From Dasyornis broadbenti (taxonomy: Eukaryota > Chordata > Aves > Passeriformes > Dasyornithidae), in NCBI GenBank assembly GCA_013397935.1, contig VZRN01006407.1:876653-940652 (forward strand): a stretch of DNA of 64,000 bases, written 5' to 3'. Both the position numbers and the translations under genes were made by a program. This document shows, in pieces, positions 25,301-40,300 of this stretch. A model generated the notes under the pieces. That model saw only the letters and a list, made by a program, of their open reading frames with translations, ran no database searches and had not been told where the DNA came from. How positions within the stretch are numbered: position 1 is the first letter of the stretch; each line of letters starts with the position of its first letter.

Positions 25301-28300
25301 ATTTACTTGCATATATTTTTTTTTTCTTTAGCCAGGCTATGATGAGCTTAACCCAGACTGGAGACTCTCTAGTGAAAAAAGAAAGAAAATAAAAGGTATG
25401 CAGTACGGTTAGATCATTAATTTTTTATCACTGAATAGTTAAAAATAGTAATGCAAATATATGAAGACTGAAATGGCTTAATTAAATCTCAGTCAAGTTG
25501 CCAAAATGGTATGATTTGAATTTGTAGGATGGCAGACCTAAATGAGTGTCACGATAGGGGTTTTTTTTTTTTTTTTCCCCCCAGATTTTCTCTTAGGAAT
25601 GTTTTTGTAGCCATAGCTGTAAAGAAATTGATATTTCAGTTAGCATAGGTTTTCATTTTTTCTTTCTGTGAATGTCTAATAAATCTCAAAAGGTAATGTA
25701 ATTTAAAGATATTGGTTTAAAATTCTAAAAATAATTTCCTCTGACTGGATTTGCCTCATCAGTCTCTATTGTTTTCTGAAAATTCAGCCCACTTAGTGCA
25801 GCCATTTAGCACCTGGTTATTGCATGGCTGTTCCAAGAGTGCAGAGATCAATAGCTATTCCATGATCTATTTACTGCTGCTTGTATACATCTGTATTATT
25901 AAAACATGCCTGTTTCGTTGTACTATTTTTCCTGGTGATTCTGTCTTTGGGTTAATTCATCTGACCTTCATAGGTAGGCTGCTGACTAAGCACAAGTGAA
26001 AAAGTGATAATCTGACCTGTTTCTCAGTGTTGTTTGGGGAAGGATTGTTTTCATCACAGGAGTGGAAAGTGACATGTAGGGAACAAAATGAGCCCACTCT
26101 CTGATGAACATTTTATCCCAACACCCAGTTACCATAATCAGGACAGTCTTTGAAATGCCACAGCTTCCATCCTCAGTCCTAGAGACTTTTTTTTTTTATT
26201 TGTTTTGTTAGTTTAATATTCCTAACTACCTCATCTTGAAATATGTTCATGTGTTTACTTGTCCTCAAAAGCAGTGTAGCCTTTTCTGATTTTTATTACT
26301 ATTAGGTTTGTTGTCATGTCAAGGATGGCCTGATAGATAATGAAGTAGATCTTTATCAAATATCAAAAATCTGTCACTTTTTGTGCAACTAAATTAGTTT
26401 ACTGTGAATTTTTTTCCAAGTAATATATATGTATTATATTTGTAATTGACTTTTCTTTTGTTCTTAACAGCTTTATTTAATACAAGAATAGTTTAGTAAA
26501 ATATAGTTGATATAAAATACAAACTTAGGGAAGCAAAGTTGCAAATAGAATAATAAATATCTGTTAAATTAGACCATATTTCTTCACAATGGAAGTGTCT
26601 TCTGTTCTTACCTGAAGTTTAATGTTATCTTTCTTTATATGGTGCATTCTCATTTTAGATAAAGAATCCTATTACCCATTGATAGATGTAAATTGGTGGG
26701 CAGATAATTCTGTCATCCTGGCTCGCTGCTCTGGTGCATTGACTGTGTCATCAGTCAAGACATTAAGAAACTTGCTGGGAAAGGCATGTGAATGGTTTGA
26801 GAGTTCTCCTCAGGTCACTTCAGCTCACGATGGAGGATTTTTAAGTCTGGAGGTGAGGAATGTGCACAAGCAGGTATCCTTTTGGAGTACAGTACAATTT
26901 GCTTTTTTGTATGTAGTCCTAAGGGGAGGTCGTTAAAATAGAAGATGTTATTACTAAGAGGAGAGATGATTCTGCTTCTTTATCTGTAGATAGGTATTGC
27001 AGGGAAATTCTGAACTTGCTGCAGCTTAACTGTTCTAAGAAAAACTTGATAAAACAATAAGTAACTTGTGGAGAGTAGAAGCAAAATTTCTGGAAGGTTG
27101 AATCTCAATGAGAGAAAAGTTGCAACAGAAAAGAATTTGTGTTTACAGTAACCTTGCCTTGTACGTTAGAGCATCTGAAGAACACTGCAACCATCCCTCT
27201 TCCAGTTTGAAATACCTGGCTCATAAAGAGAGAGTGAACACATTTCAGTTAGACATGAGGAACACAATTAAGGCAGAGCCATGTAAGAGAGACATTTGTT
27301 TGTTTATCTTTAGTAGATTCCAGAAGGGAGTAGAATACAATTAAGTTAATCAGTAATTTTCTTTAAAACTGAGAAAATTACTTTTTTCTAAAGCTTATAT
27401 TGAAAGAGGTCTTAAACATCTTAATCAAAGTTTAATACTAGAATCAGAAAATCTCAGTACACACCAAAGCTTGTGTGTATGTTTTAGGAAAGGTATATTA
27501 TTCTGGAAATAATATATACAGTGACTGGCATACTACAGCCTAAGGATGTAGTCTGACATTGCATTGAACGGAAAACCTTGCTTTGAATAGCTGAGAGTTG
27601 CAAACACTTCCTGTATGCTGCAGTAAGCTATAGAAAAGTGTGGGAAGATGTCTCCTCTGTTCTGCCCTGTCTGGGCTGGTGCAGGAGGTTTAGTGTAATG
27701 GCAGGATACTGTGAAGCCTTCAGTATCTGAGGGATGAAGCCTCAGATCCAGGATACAGTTGCAGTCAGGGTTTGTAGAACAGACTAAGCAAACTGTGAAA
27801 TAAAGGGTTTAAAAGAGAAGGGGAGGAAGGATGTTGATTCTGAAATCTGAAGTACTGGAAGTGGAGATCTACTCAGTTCTCATCATACTAGTCTAGGTGT
27901 ACTAGCTGGATGCTTCTTGTTCATGTGTTCTTTGCAGTGTGAGATAAAACTTGTTCCAAAAAGATTGCGCTTGGAGAGCAGGCCTGGTGATGAAGATGAG
28001 GGAGAAGACGACTCTGACTCAGATGATGAAACTTCTGCTAAGGACAGATACTTCAGCTACCTAAAGCAAGGCTTGTACTTTGTGACAGAAATGGAACGAT
28101 TTGCTCCTCCACGGAAACGACCACGTACTATCACAAAGAATTTCCGCCTTGTCAGCTTGAGATCCACGACTCCAGAGGAACTGTACCAGAGAAAAGTAAG
28201 TCTAGAAGGAAAGGTCACATCTATCTTAATCAGTTTTATTTAGAAAGAGCTTTTTATTTTTCTTTTAATTCCTGCTGTATTAACAAAAGCATTCAGGCAC

Positions 28301-31300
28301 ATATTTCTGAGAGTCTCTTAACTGACAGTGTGCTGTGTCACCTAATTGAAGAGATCTTTGTTTAAAACTTGCATTATAGTAACTGAAATGAAGTGATGTT
28401 TTCAGTGAGAGACACTGTACATCATTGGCTTGGCTAGACTTGGACATCTACTCGTGTTTGCACATGGTGAAAGACTTGGCAAATGTATTGAATGAAATCA
28501 GTTTAACTTCTTTTTGGCCCAGGACTGAGCTGACTTACAGACTGATGTGACTGTTTTGCGTGTTTTTTCATATATATGTACAAACTAGGCCTGTGACTCA
28601 TTCTTACCAAACAGATGCTGCTTTGTTTTTAGGGCTTGTGGAGAGACTTACTTTGTCTAGGCCATTCCAGTTGTTTGATGGTAAACCAGCCCCCTCTGTA
28701 ATTCTTAACAGTTCCCAGAGAATGCTGATGACATACTAAATCTGATGTATAACTAATATGTATCACCTAAATAATGTCTTCTTCTTATTTGAAGGGAAAA
28801 TCTCTAATTTTCTAGAGGTGTCCATCAGACCTGAGTCTTACTAATTTGTATCTTGAACTCTTTCCTACCTGCTTGACCACACCCACAGTAATTATCCCTC
28901 TACCTCTTTCAACACACAGAATTAACAATTGATTGTTTAATATGGAATTCAGATGACTTTCATTTTCATGTGTTTGTTTTTTAGATTGATAATGAAGAAT
29001 ATGGAGAAGCTTTGTCTTTGGCTCAGACATATGGCCTTGATTCTGATCTTGTGTACCAACGACAGTGGAGGAAGTCAGCTGTTAATGTTGCTTCAATTCA
29101 AGACTACTTGGTGTGTTGGTGTTTTGTGGGGGTTTTTTTGTTTTGGTTTTTTTTTTTTTTTTTAGACTTTGTTATCAGAATGACTGTCATCTTAACTGAA
29201 GTGGAATTCTAAATTGTGTTCTAATTTATGCAATGTAAATTGGTGGCAGTTTGAAGAATTGTCCTGCAAATTCTATTTCATGTCGTGTGAGAGAACAGTT
29301 TAACTGAAGGACTGATCTAGAAACCTTGGCAGTTAAGGAAAGTCTTTCTTTTGGAATATCTTCTAACTTCTGTTAATAGCAACACACTTTCTGTGTGTAA
29401 TCTCTTCCCCCACATGCAGCAGTAGATTATTGCCTGGCAAATGAAGAATAATAATTGGAAATATAAAGTGTTTAAACTGCCAATTATTTTAGAAAATAAA
29501 TTGGGAAGGTGAAGTTGGTATCAGTATCTATATAGCAGAGTTTGGATAACAAAACTTACAGTGAACTCTACTAACTGTAACTGAGCTTTTCAGTAGAATT
29601 CAACATGGGGTTTTTTTGCCTTGGAAGAAAGACTTCTGCCTCAGCAGACAAGTGGTGTTGAAGTTGTACAACCTCATGGTTGTGGTAAAGTATTAGTAGT
29701 ACAGGTATAGTATTAGTATAGCATAATATAGTAGTATATAGTTTAGTATTCATATAGTATGGTGTTAATAGTATAGGTGTATAGGTATATTAGTGTATAT
29801 ATAGTGGTGTAGGTATGCTGATATAGGCTAAAGTATTCCAAGAGATCAAGAGAAATATAATTTTTTTTTTGTTTTTGAAGTCAGCTATTGACTGAATGTC
29901 AAAATTCAGCCTTTCTCCATGTGATCTGTAATGCCAACTGAAGATCAGGCAAATATATTTTGTATTTCTGGTGCCTTTTCTGTCGCAGAATCCTATTGGC
30001 CTGCAAAGAGGACAGTATTGAAAATGCTATTGTGAAATACATATTGGTTTATAGAACTTGTATAAAACTTGGTTTATAAAACCTGTATTTTACCCCCAAA
30101 CCATCACATTTTATTTAGTGTAAAGAGAAGTGATATTAATTAGAAAGTACAAATAATAACTTCTGTTCCAGTTGTTGTGAAAGTTCTGCTAAATCACTTG
30201 GTATTTCTGTGCCCTTTTCTGCCACATGTACTCTGAGGGAATTGTGATTATTGCATTCTCATCTATTTTGTTGATTTGCATTGTCAGTCATCAGAGGAAC
30301 TTGACATTTTCTTAAGTGGAAGAAATATATCCGTGGACTTTAATGTAATCTCTGGTTCCATTGCTTTGGATTGGACCACATAATACTGTGTCTGTGCTCT
30401 TGTTTTTGGACAGAGCAAAATCAAGAAACGTGCTTGGGTTCTTCATGAGTGCTTGGAAAGAGTTCCAGAAAATGCAGATGCTGCTAAGAAGCTCCTTCAG
30501 TATGGCTTGAAAGGCACAGACTTGGAGGCTCTTGTGGCCATAGGAAAAGGAGAAGATGGTGGCAGGTTTGGGAAGAGTATTTTTTTTTGTTTGTTTTCTT
30601 TCTAAAGAATGGTGTATAAAATAGTTTATAGTAATTTGGTAAATTTTTTTCCTTATCAACCACTAGTGAAAATATTGAGACACTTTTGCTGGACATAAAG
30701 AAAGGTAATGCTTTGACTCCGACTGTTCTATAGATGTCCACAAAGTACTTGTAATGTTTTACCTCTGTGTATATAAAATGTAGTGTTCATTATAAATACA
30801 TGCCCTGTGATTTCTCTTGCCACTTCTGGAAGCCCCAACTAACCCTATAAATGCATTTTGTTATGTGTCTTAGTTGTATTGATCAAGCAGAAGCAAGACA
30901 CAATAGAGATTATTCTCCTCAGTGTTCAGTTTCTGGTGGTGGAAATAGAAAGGGGCTGTTCTTTCTTTATAGCACACAATGATAATAGATGACTGCACAG
31001 AGCTGCTGCCAGTCCCACTGTGGGGTTTAGAAACTTTTAGCAAGTTTGGTTTTGGTTTGTTTTAGGGAGGGGCTGGAAACAAGCGTTGATATCTCTTGGT
31101 TGGCTTGTGATGAGTCCCTGCTTGTTTACAAATCAAAAACTCAGTATTTTTCTATAAATGTGTTGAATTTTAGTCAAAACACAGACAAAAAGCTGTTTTA
31201 ATGTCTCTTCAAAAATTAGTTCACCATATATTTTTGTTGGTTTTTTCTTTTTTCTTTTTTTCTTTTCATTGCTTAGATTGTTGGTTTTGTCTTCCAGATT

Positions 31301-34300
31301 TATCTTACTGGGGGAGGTGGACGTTGAAATTCCTTATGAAGACTTTTTGTCACCAGATGAAGAAATGGATACTAGAAAGGAAAAAGAGGCCAAGAAGCGT
31401 CAAGAACTGCTATTATCAGTAAACTTCTCAAAGTAAATGAAATGTTTAGGCCATGTTTTATTCAGAATTACAGGTTTATAATAACTACACATTTGCAAGA
31501 ACATAATTACTCTCATATGTATTATTCCTAATGAAAAAGTGGTTTAAATGTTAGTTGGCATTATATTGTGTCAAAGTTCTTGGTTTACTTAATTTCTTGA
31601 TATATTTCAGTGCACAAAGTCATTAAAATGTGTAGCCTTTGTCTTCATATGCACATGACAAAAAATATTAATGGCAAACATGAAAATTCCTGTTCTGAGC
31701 ACAGGCTGACACTGGAACAGAAGGAGCTCTGCCGTAGTAGGCTGAAGCTGTTAACTTACCTTGATCGTCTTGAGACCTATGAGGTGAGTTCTTCTGAGTT
31801 CTCACTCCACAGCATTCCAGCAACTTTTGCATATCATATCATCCTATCTTTTTTGTTATTTATTATGGTATTCATGTTTATAGTCTTGAAAGGCTACAGT
31901 CTGTCACTGGAGAAAAGTAAGACATTTTCTGTTCAAGTGACTATGTTTGTTCTGCTTCACTGTTTCAAAAGGCTGGCTTCTAGTCTTGAGAGGTGCAGTT
32001 GGGTAGAAGCCTGCTTTGAACATCCTGTGTCTGCAGGGAGCTGAGCTATGCGACAGCATGGGATGTAGAGTTCAGGCAGGATTACTGTGATTTCCCTGTC
32101 AGTCAAATTGTCAGGTTCTGTGCAGATTCTCTAACAAATCTTTTTTTCCATGAGCTTACCAAAGTGAAAGTTTTTGAAATGTCAAACTGTATTTTACTAA
32201 GTTTTTTCAATTTTAAATTTGCAGTTGGCAATGCACACACCCACATTAGGGCTTTTACCACATCTCTGTGTCTAAAACAATTAAAATAAGGCAGAGAATT
32301 GTCTTCGCTTATCAACCAAAAATACAGGTTTTTTCATACTGAAACAAAAAAACCAGCATACTTTTCCGCATATATCTCGTACTTACTCAGAATAAAAAGA
32401 TCTGTAGACTTATTGATGCTTTTGTAAATCTTGCATAAAAAGCAATTTCTCTTTTCTTTTATTGTTTAAGGAAATCCTTGGAGGGCCTCATGCAGCTGAG
32501 CAGCATTATGATGGAGAATTCTTTAAGAAGTTCAGGAATCAGAATATTGTACTTTCAGCGAGAACTTATGCTCGGGTATTAATATTTATGTTGCTAGAAT
32601 GCAATGTTGTTCTGGTATTGCTGTTTGCACTTAAGTGTTTTTTCCTCCTCTCTTTGAACTTGGTTGAATCTCAATGGAAATTTAAGAGGGAGTGTCTTTG
32701 ATTTTAAACAAATAAATGCTGTGACTCTGACCTTATTTTCTTTGTTGCTAAAGAAAATTTTAAAATTAACTGTTTTTTGTATGACCTAAGCTTTCTTAGG
32801 TATTTTCAGTTTAAGTCAGTCTTAAGTTCCGCAATTTAATGTTCTGTTTTTTAGGAAAGCAATGTCAGAGCCCTGGAAATTTTGTTCACTTTCCATGGAT
32901 CAGCTTTATTTCCACACAGACAGGCAATTCTCTCCAATTTTCCTGAGACTACTTCACCACATGAGTATGCTTTGCTGTTACCTGAAGCTTGGTAAGGATG
33001 CATCAATAGATACTAACTCAAAAAAAGATGATTTTTAGATTAATACATAAATTAGTTTCCGTGTATGACAATCTGCCATTGGTTAGTATCTGGAATCAAG
33101 AGAGCAGCTTTGTCTGTATAAATCTTGACTTGACCAGTCATCATTTTCTGCTTTACTTTGTGCCATTTGTGGAATCTTTTTGGTCATTAACAGGAAGGTA
33201 GAGATTTTAAAGGTTCTTTGCTCCATTACATATCTAAGAGGAAACATGGACTTTTATGACCTGAAACTGCCAAGATTTTTGCATGTGTAGAATGGGTCTT
33301 TAATTGGTTTGTGATAACAGCCAGCATTAGGAAATAAATAATAGAAGTGTTGAGGTCGCTGGAAACAAATTCATTTTTCTGGATTTGTTTTGTGAGTAAT
33401 TTAACACTTAAACACAGTAACTTCAGAATAATCAGATTGTGATTCTTGCTCAACTTGGTAAGGTAGAATTATGAAAAGCTTTAAATGCGGACTTTCCTAC
33501 TGTTTCATTTCAGCATAAAAGCTTATTTTACTGTAAATTTCATTTAAATTTTCATAAGAGAATCTTCCTTGAATATCATAATTATGTTCTGTATATTAAT
33601 TAGAAGAATTTTTTGCTTCTAGAGTGTTTCTTTCAGAAATTATTCTTCAATTATGAAATCAGTTTTGAAGCACATTGTTCAGTGCTCATAAAGAGAGGGA
33701 CAGATTTCATTATTTAATATTTTACAATAGGACTTTGAAGCCTTGCTTCAGAGAGAAAGTTTTTGGAGGAGCTAATAGAATTTTTATTTTTGTGCTCTTC
33801 TGTCATTATAGTTAAGTTTTTACTTCAAGGTTTTACCAGTCCCATTTGGGGAAGTCTCCATTTAGAATAGGATTTTTCAATTCATCAAGTTATTCCCCTG
33901 ACACTTTTCCTAACTTATAATACTTAACAGTTTTGTCTTCTCTGAGGAGAGAGAGCAATCTTTATTTCATGATAGCTGATGCTTCCCTTTTTATTTTTTG
34001 GTAGTATTAGGAACACATTTAGTGATTTAGTTAAGGTGTGAAATCACTTATTTTATCCTTTTCTTTAAAGGAACAGGACCATGAAGAGAAATTACTGCAG
34101 TGTTTATAAAATTGGTAAAATGTATTCCAGTCTTTCTCTTTTGATAAGATTTATAATGTGAGACATAGGGAAGAATGGTCATCTTAAATGTGGTTATGAT
34201 CTATTGTTGGTCATAAATAGGTTCCTGTTCTTTCTGAAGGGTTATTTGTTCTTGGGATTGGAGATTTTTTTTTAATTTATTTTGTTGTTTGGTTTGTTTA

Positions 34301-37300
34301 CAAAACTGACTTATGTGCCAAGAGGCAAAATGACAGCTAAAATAAAACATTTCACTAGTGATGTAGTCGTAAAGATGTGAAGTTACAGGGTAAGAACTTA
34401 GTTTTGTCTGCTATTGAAAATGAAAGTTTGTAGTTTGAATCTTTATTCTCATAGCAGACAGAACTTTCCAGTGCTAGGATCAGGTATGTGCAGGTTCATG
34501 CTTTTTCTCCCCCAGATTACAGAATAGACAATACTGTGTGTGTTTTGAAGTTTTTGTCTTTGGACAACTACAATGAGGATGAGATCCATCTCTATGTACA
34601 CAAATCCCATATACTTAAAAAACCATAAAAATATACTGTATATTTGATTTAACCTTTTTCTAAAACTTTCTCTGTTACAAAACTGATTGCTCACATAATA
34701 CTGCTAAATATACTCCCTAAACCACCATTTTATTAATATAATGAAATGAAATTAAATATATACTGATGATAATCTCTATTTATGAGAATAATACACTAAT
34801 GAAATAGACTTAAGTTGTACAAAGTAGAATTTTCTTACTATTTTAAGAAGGCTTTTTATGAAATGAGATGGGTCTCCCTTTCTTCCTCCCCCATTTCAAA
34901 TAGCTTCAACTTCTGGCAATTCTCGTTTCACATGAATCAAAGAGAATTGAAGTTCTTGGTCATTTTTTGTGAGTTTATTGTCCTTTTAGCTCTAGCATTT
35001 ATTTTTTAAAGGGTTTATTACTATGGATAGAATTACTGACATTCTGTAGATATGTTGTCATTGTTATGAAATGTAGTTTAAATGAGCGTGGTTTCTAGTT
35101 TTCTTATTAGAAGACAGTATGTAGACGTAATTTGCTGTAAATTAACTGAGCAAGATTATGATACAATTTATTCATTCCGACAGAACATTAAAAAGTTGTA
35201 AGTATTGACTGTAATTAATACACTTCTGAACAAAAGAAAAGCATTACAAAAATGTAAACGCCAGTGTTTTAATTGGTAGAAAAAATGTTGGCAGTATTAC
35301 TACACAGTCTTGCTAGCTTACGTAGCTTATAATTACAGGGGTCTCAGGATAAGCAGTGAGAATGAATCAATCTAAGTTGTTGAATTTTGACTTTAGGCAA
35401 ATCTTGTACAGGATTCTGAGTCAGGAAAGGACTTTGGTTTTCCTTTTGAATTTTCACACTGTTGCAGTTATGAAATAGGGTGTATCCTGCAGAAGGTATT
35501 TGGTTTTTTTATTTTTTAATTTCAGTTGCAAAAAAGGCTGCTGTCTTGTGATTTCTTTTAGATCCTTGTTTTTTCTGAAGATTCTTTCTCACAATGTCTG
35601 TAGGAGGAGATTTCAGTGGGGTTTTTGGTTGCTGTGGTGCAGGTGATGAGAGGTGGTATAAATAGGCACCTTCATCTACAGCCAGGGTAAGAGCACTGAA
35701 ACACAGTTGCTTGCTGTGCACCCACACCAACATGAATGCATGTACTAGTACTATATATGAAGAGTTTCCTAACCTGTAAGAAATGTTTTTGTAAAGGTTG
35801 TGTTATAATGGCCATTTCCTTTCATTTGCATCTTCCAGTTGAGCTGCAGATAGTGAATTTGAAGTACCTACTCAATGAAAGGCTAGTTTGGTTAGTGCAT
35901 TCTGTAGGCATAAAGCAGGTGTTTATCTTTTTAATTGCACATGTAATTTATATTAAGATGGCGTTTAAAGGCTAGTGTCAAAAATTTGAGGTCTTGTCAG
36001 TCAAAGAAGAACCCACATAACAAATGGAGAAAAAAAGTAGAAGATTTTTTTTTCCCCTTCTGTGACAGGCTATTAGGAAATATATATTTTTTTCCTATAT
36101 CTGCATGTAAAAAGTCTCAAATGGTAGATATCCTTTTGTTTCTTGGTTTTGGCACATATTTTTTTATAGCTTAGCATCTTTAGTAGTTACTCGGAACAGT
36201 TCAGGAGTTCTCTATCTAAGCAGGGAATTCCTGTGTTCATGAGACTCTTGCAAGACTGATTTAAGTAAACTCAACAGCTCCCTGAGCTGAGAAGGACTCT
36301 GAAATACTAAGACACATTGGTGGCTGTAAATGCCTGTTGTCTTCAAATTGGTATTGTGATAGATAGATAGGCATTACTACATAATGTGGTTTTGCTGAAT
36401 TGGGATTGTAATGTTTTCCTACTTCTTTTCATATTATTTCTCAGCTTCTTTTATAATGATGGCTCCTGTGTCTCTACTGTCTCTTATTGGGATTCATGCT
36501 CCTCAAAGATCCATCAGATGCACAGATGACATCTGTTAGGACAACTAGAATGAAGGTGGTAAAAGTTTAGATATTCAAAGGAGATGATAGCTTTCTAATC
36601 TCTGTTTTAATAGCTATAGCTAGTGTTCTTAATCTACAGTTAAGACTGTTACCCTCGGGTTTTTAAATGTGATCTAGGTAAATAATGTTTTATCACCATT
36701 ATAAATACGTTACCAGAGTATTTCTCCTTTTCTTTTGAATTTCTTATGCTTTTTACTTGGCTTAACTACTGTATTGTAACACTACTGCTCACATTTTCAA
36801 CTCACAGATGTCTGGAACTTCAAATGTATGATTCCCTCAGCAGCCATAAGTCTGCTATATTGCACATTATGCTATAGTAAAAATCTTCCCCTTAAGATAG
36901 CAACTTTTTATATGTTGCTGTGTTTTTGCTTTTTTCTCAAATACTGGTGTTCAGTTGTGACATAAAGTGAATTTTTACTGGAGAGTTGTGGATGAGCTCC
37001 ATTTGCCTGATGAACTAGGATGGGAATGGAAATACCTCCTAAAAACTTATTGAAGGTTTTAAACCCTGAAAATTTCCATGTAGTTGACTTTCTTTCATCT
37101 GTGAATGAATAAGTACTACTAAGAGTTCATAAACAGTTAACTTTGCCTTTCCATAGTGATATCTTCTCCTGAACTAGGTCTTCAGTTATTGCCTGTGGCA
37201 CTGCAGTTTCAATAAAGCTCTTAGAGCTTCATCTCTTCCCTTCCTTGTATGTGCATGTAAATAGGTTTGATGACTGAAGGTCTGCAGAACTAATACATAG

Positions 37301-40300
37301 TCTTCTCTTTTTCATATTTTTTTCTTGTGATGCTGAACTGCTTTTGTTTTTAGTGTAAATCAGAGGTGTTCATGTTAAAAGAATCACATGATCAGTTCTT
37401 CTTTTGAATTTGCTTGAATTAATTTGTATAGTGCTACAGTGAAAATAATAATAAGGGCCTAAGTTTTATATGCATGTCTTTTTTCTTTGCTCTAACAGGA
37501 AGAAAAAAACAGTTCAGAGGTAGAGGGAGCAATGTAGTTAATACTATTTCAAGGATGTATTTGGTAAAAAAAAAAGGCAGATCTTACCTTCTATGAAGTA
37601 GAAAAAATAATTTTTGAGGGAAGGATTAACTTGTCATGATGACACTCATATTCTTGTCTGGATTGACTTCTGGTAGGAGCAGGGAAGGTTCTTGTCCGTG
37701 TCAAAAATAATGCAGTGCTTTGGAGGAAGAGAAACTCTCCTGCAAACTGCTTAATGTGCCAATCTGTGAGCGCAGAATCTCCTAACAACAGGAGCAGCTC
37801 TTTATAGTCAGGAGGCTGCTGCAGACAGTGAACTGGGAAAACTACCACAGATGTTGGTCGTGAGGAGTTTTTGAAGAAGAGAATGAGAACTAGAAGCCAT
37901 GAGGGAGCTGTGGAGAACAGGAATTGTCAGGGAGGAAGGAGGGAAGTTTCACAGAACCTGCTATGCTGGAGCTAAGCTGTCATTCAGCTGAGTGAACTGA
38001 GTGTGTTCAGCATGGAGGTTTCAGACAGGCTAGTAGCAGCCTTCACATAACTACTTATAGCATGTGAGCTGAACTGCGGCTGTGCTGTTTATCCACAGAA
38101 CATTAACAGGATTTCCTTTGCATTTCTGGCTAGTTTAATGCATGACTTGTCCTGACTTCGTTTACTGTGCGAGTCTTTTGCCTGCATAGTCCTGAACTGG
38201 AGTTTGGCTTGCCTTACCCAGTCTTCTACTGAAAGTGTACTACTGCCAATGTCTCATTTGTTTGTTGTTCTTTTACAAGGTTTAGAATAAAATTTCTCCC
38301 CAGAACATTCATTATGTTTATAAATGTACACTTCTGAAGTAGTATTTTTGCTATTTGGTGGCAGACAGCTTTGATCTTATTTGGAGTTCAGCTTTGTCTT
38401 TAAAATAGCTTTCACAAAATCAAAATGGGCTATTGCCTCACAACTTCAATTGTATACACGAAGGAAAGAACCCACAGTGAGCTTCTGAACTGTGCTTTTG
38501 TGTCATGTTAGCTGACTTTTCTGATGTTTAGATTTTTTATTCTGGGTTGTTTATGAGGGAAGAAAGTTTCCCTCTCCCTGAATTTTATTAGAGGTTAACC
38601 TCATCATTAAAACATAGCTTGATTTGTTTACATGAAATCAGTTAAAACTTTCTCCTCTGGTGGCAGAGCTGCTTCAAAAGACCTGTCACTGCAGTGTGCA
38701 CAGCAGGGTTTCTGAGGGATAGTTAACTGTGGTGGCCAAAAGCAGTGGGATACCTTTTCCACCGGTTCGTGCAGATTGATTTTCCCAAAATGCATGGTGC
38801 TTTTGGCACTCTGTTTTAGGCAGCAGCTGTACTTCAGTCTTGATAAATTTGTCTCGTCCTATGGACATGGCTGGAAAATGAAGCACTTCTCTCTCTGCCC
38901 ACCACTTCTATATCACATAGTATATTGAACAGTTTGAAACCTAAAAATACATGTAATCAGTTCTGTAGTTGCATTTACTAATTCACTATTCAGATACTGT
39001 AATGAGAGAAAATTATGTTTTCATGCAATATGAGCAATGTAATATATATCACAGCTGTTTGAAACTGTATGTCTGGGATGCATTTCTTATATTTCATCCT
39101 CATCTGTAGAATATTGCAACATAAGTGTTTCAGAGACATAACAATTGCAGAGCAACAGAAAGTGGCATTGATCTCCACATTGCTATCTGAGAAGATATAG
39201 ACTTTGGACAAATGAGTTTCTAAATTAAAGTAAAAAAGAATCTTTTAGTTATTTTATTTATGCAACACACAGGCTTTCAAATGAGGAGTTAGTGTTTCTG
39301 ACATCATTTTTCAGACAATAAGACATGATTAAAAAAGAAAAAGCAAGGATGAATCTACTCCCAAAATGCCCTAAACCTACTTCTAAAAACATAAATGGCT
39401 TTCATCAGAAAGATATTGTTTCATAAATATGTTGGGGCAAATTGCATTTTGCATTCAATGTGGATGAGGTTACAAGGGAAAAGACTTAAAGAAAAAATAT
39501 TCTGAATTTTCAAGTATTGAAACTTGACTTGAGGAGTCCTGGAGACAGGCCTGTTGTGTGAAATGCTTAAAAGGAAAAAAGAAAGCAAATCCACACAGTT
39601 GCAACTGGTAATGGAGAGAATTGGAATCTGACCTTAGAACTGAGTTAGACCTTCCTCTTTTGAAAGCCTGTCCTTGGAAAGAAAAATAATCTGCAGGTTT
39701 GAATAAATGCAGTTGGTAGCATACAGAAGCTACAATAGCATGGACCTCTTTTGTCAATGAAAAGAATGGGAAGAATTGCCAAGCCAATGTAAACGACAGA
39801 GCGAAAAGAGCAATGCAGGAAAAGTCAGCCCTTTTTGAAGAAATAGAGTTGAATACGTCCATAATCAGTCAATTTACTGGATTCCAATCATATTTATTCT
39901 GCTGTTGAAAAGAGAGAAGGGTAAAGGGTGGGGGAGAAGCAGTGGCTCAGGAAATAAAAAATCAACCTCAAAGCCATTTTAATAGTTGTGTACAGCTATA
40001 GTATGGCACAACTGATAGTTTCTTTTGGTTGGGAAAGAAAGCCACCTGCCTTAGTGACTACAGTGATCTGTCCTGTATCTGGAATTCTGAGTGTGTAGGA
40101 ATGAATGCAGCCTTAACCTGCACATATCTCTGACCTTTGTGGGATTTCAGTTACTGGAACAAACCTGCAAAGTTTTGTGTAGCACAAGGACAGAGTTCAA
40201 TGAACTCTGGGGGCAGTGGCACAGTGTACGTTGCATATACAACAGGCTGCCTGTGTGTGCTGACTTCACCACTACAGCCCTGTTTGATCTCTGTCTCATG

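Noticed and set aside
39470..39862. 130-codon minus-strand open frame in intron 21
   Set aside because: No recognisable domain and Phe/Ser-rich; probably the reverse of purine-rich intronic DNA.
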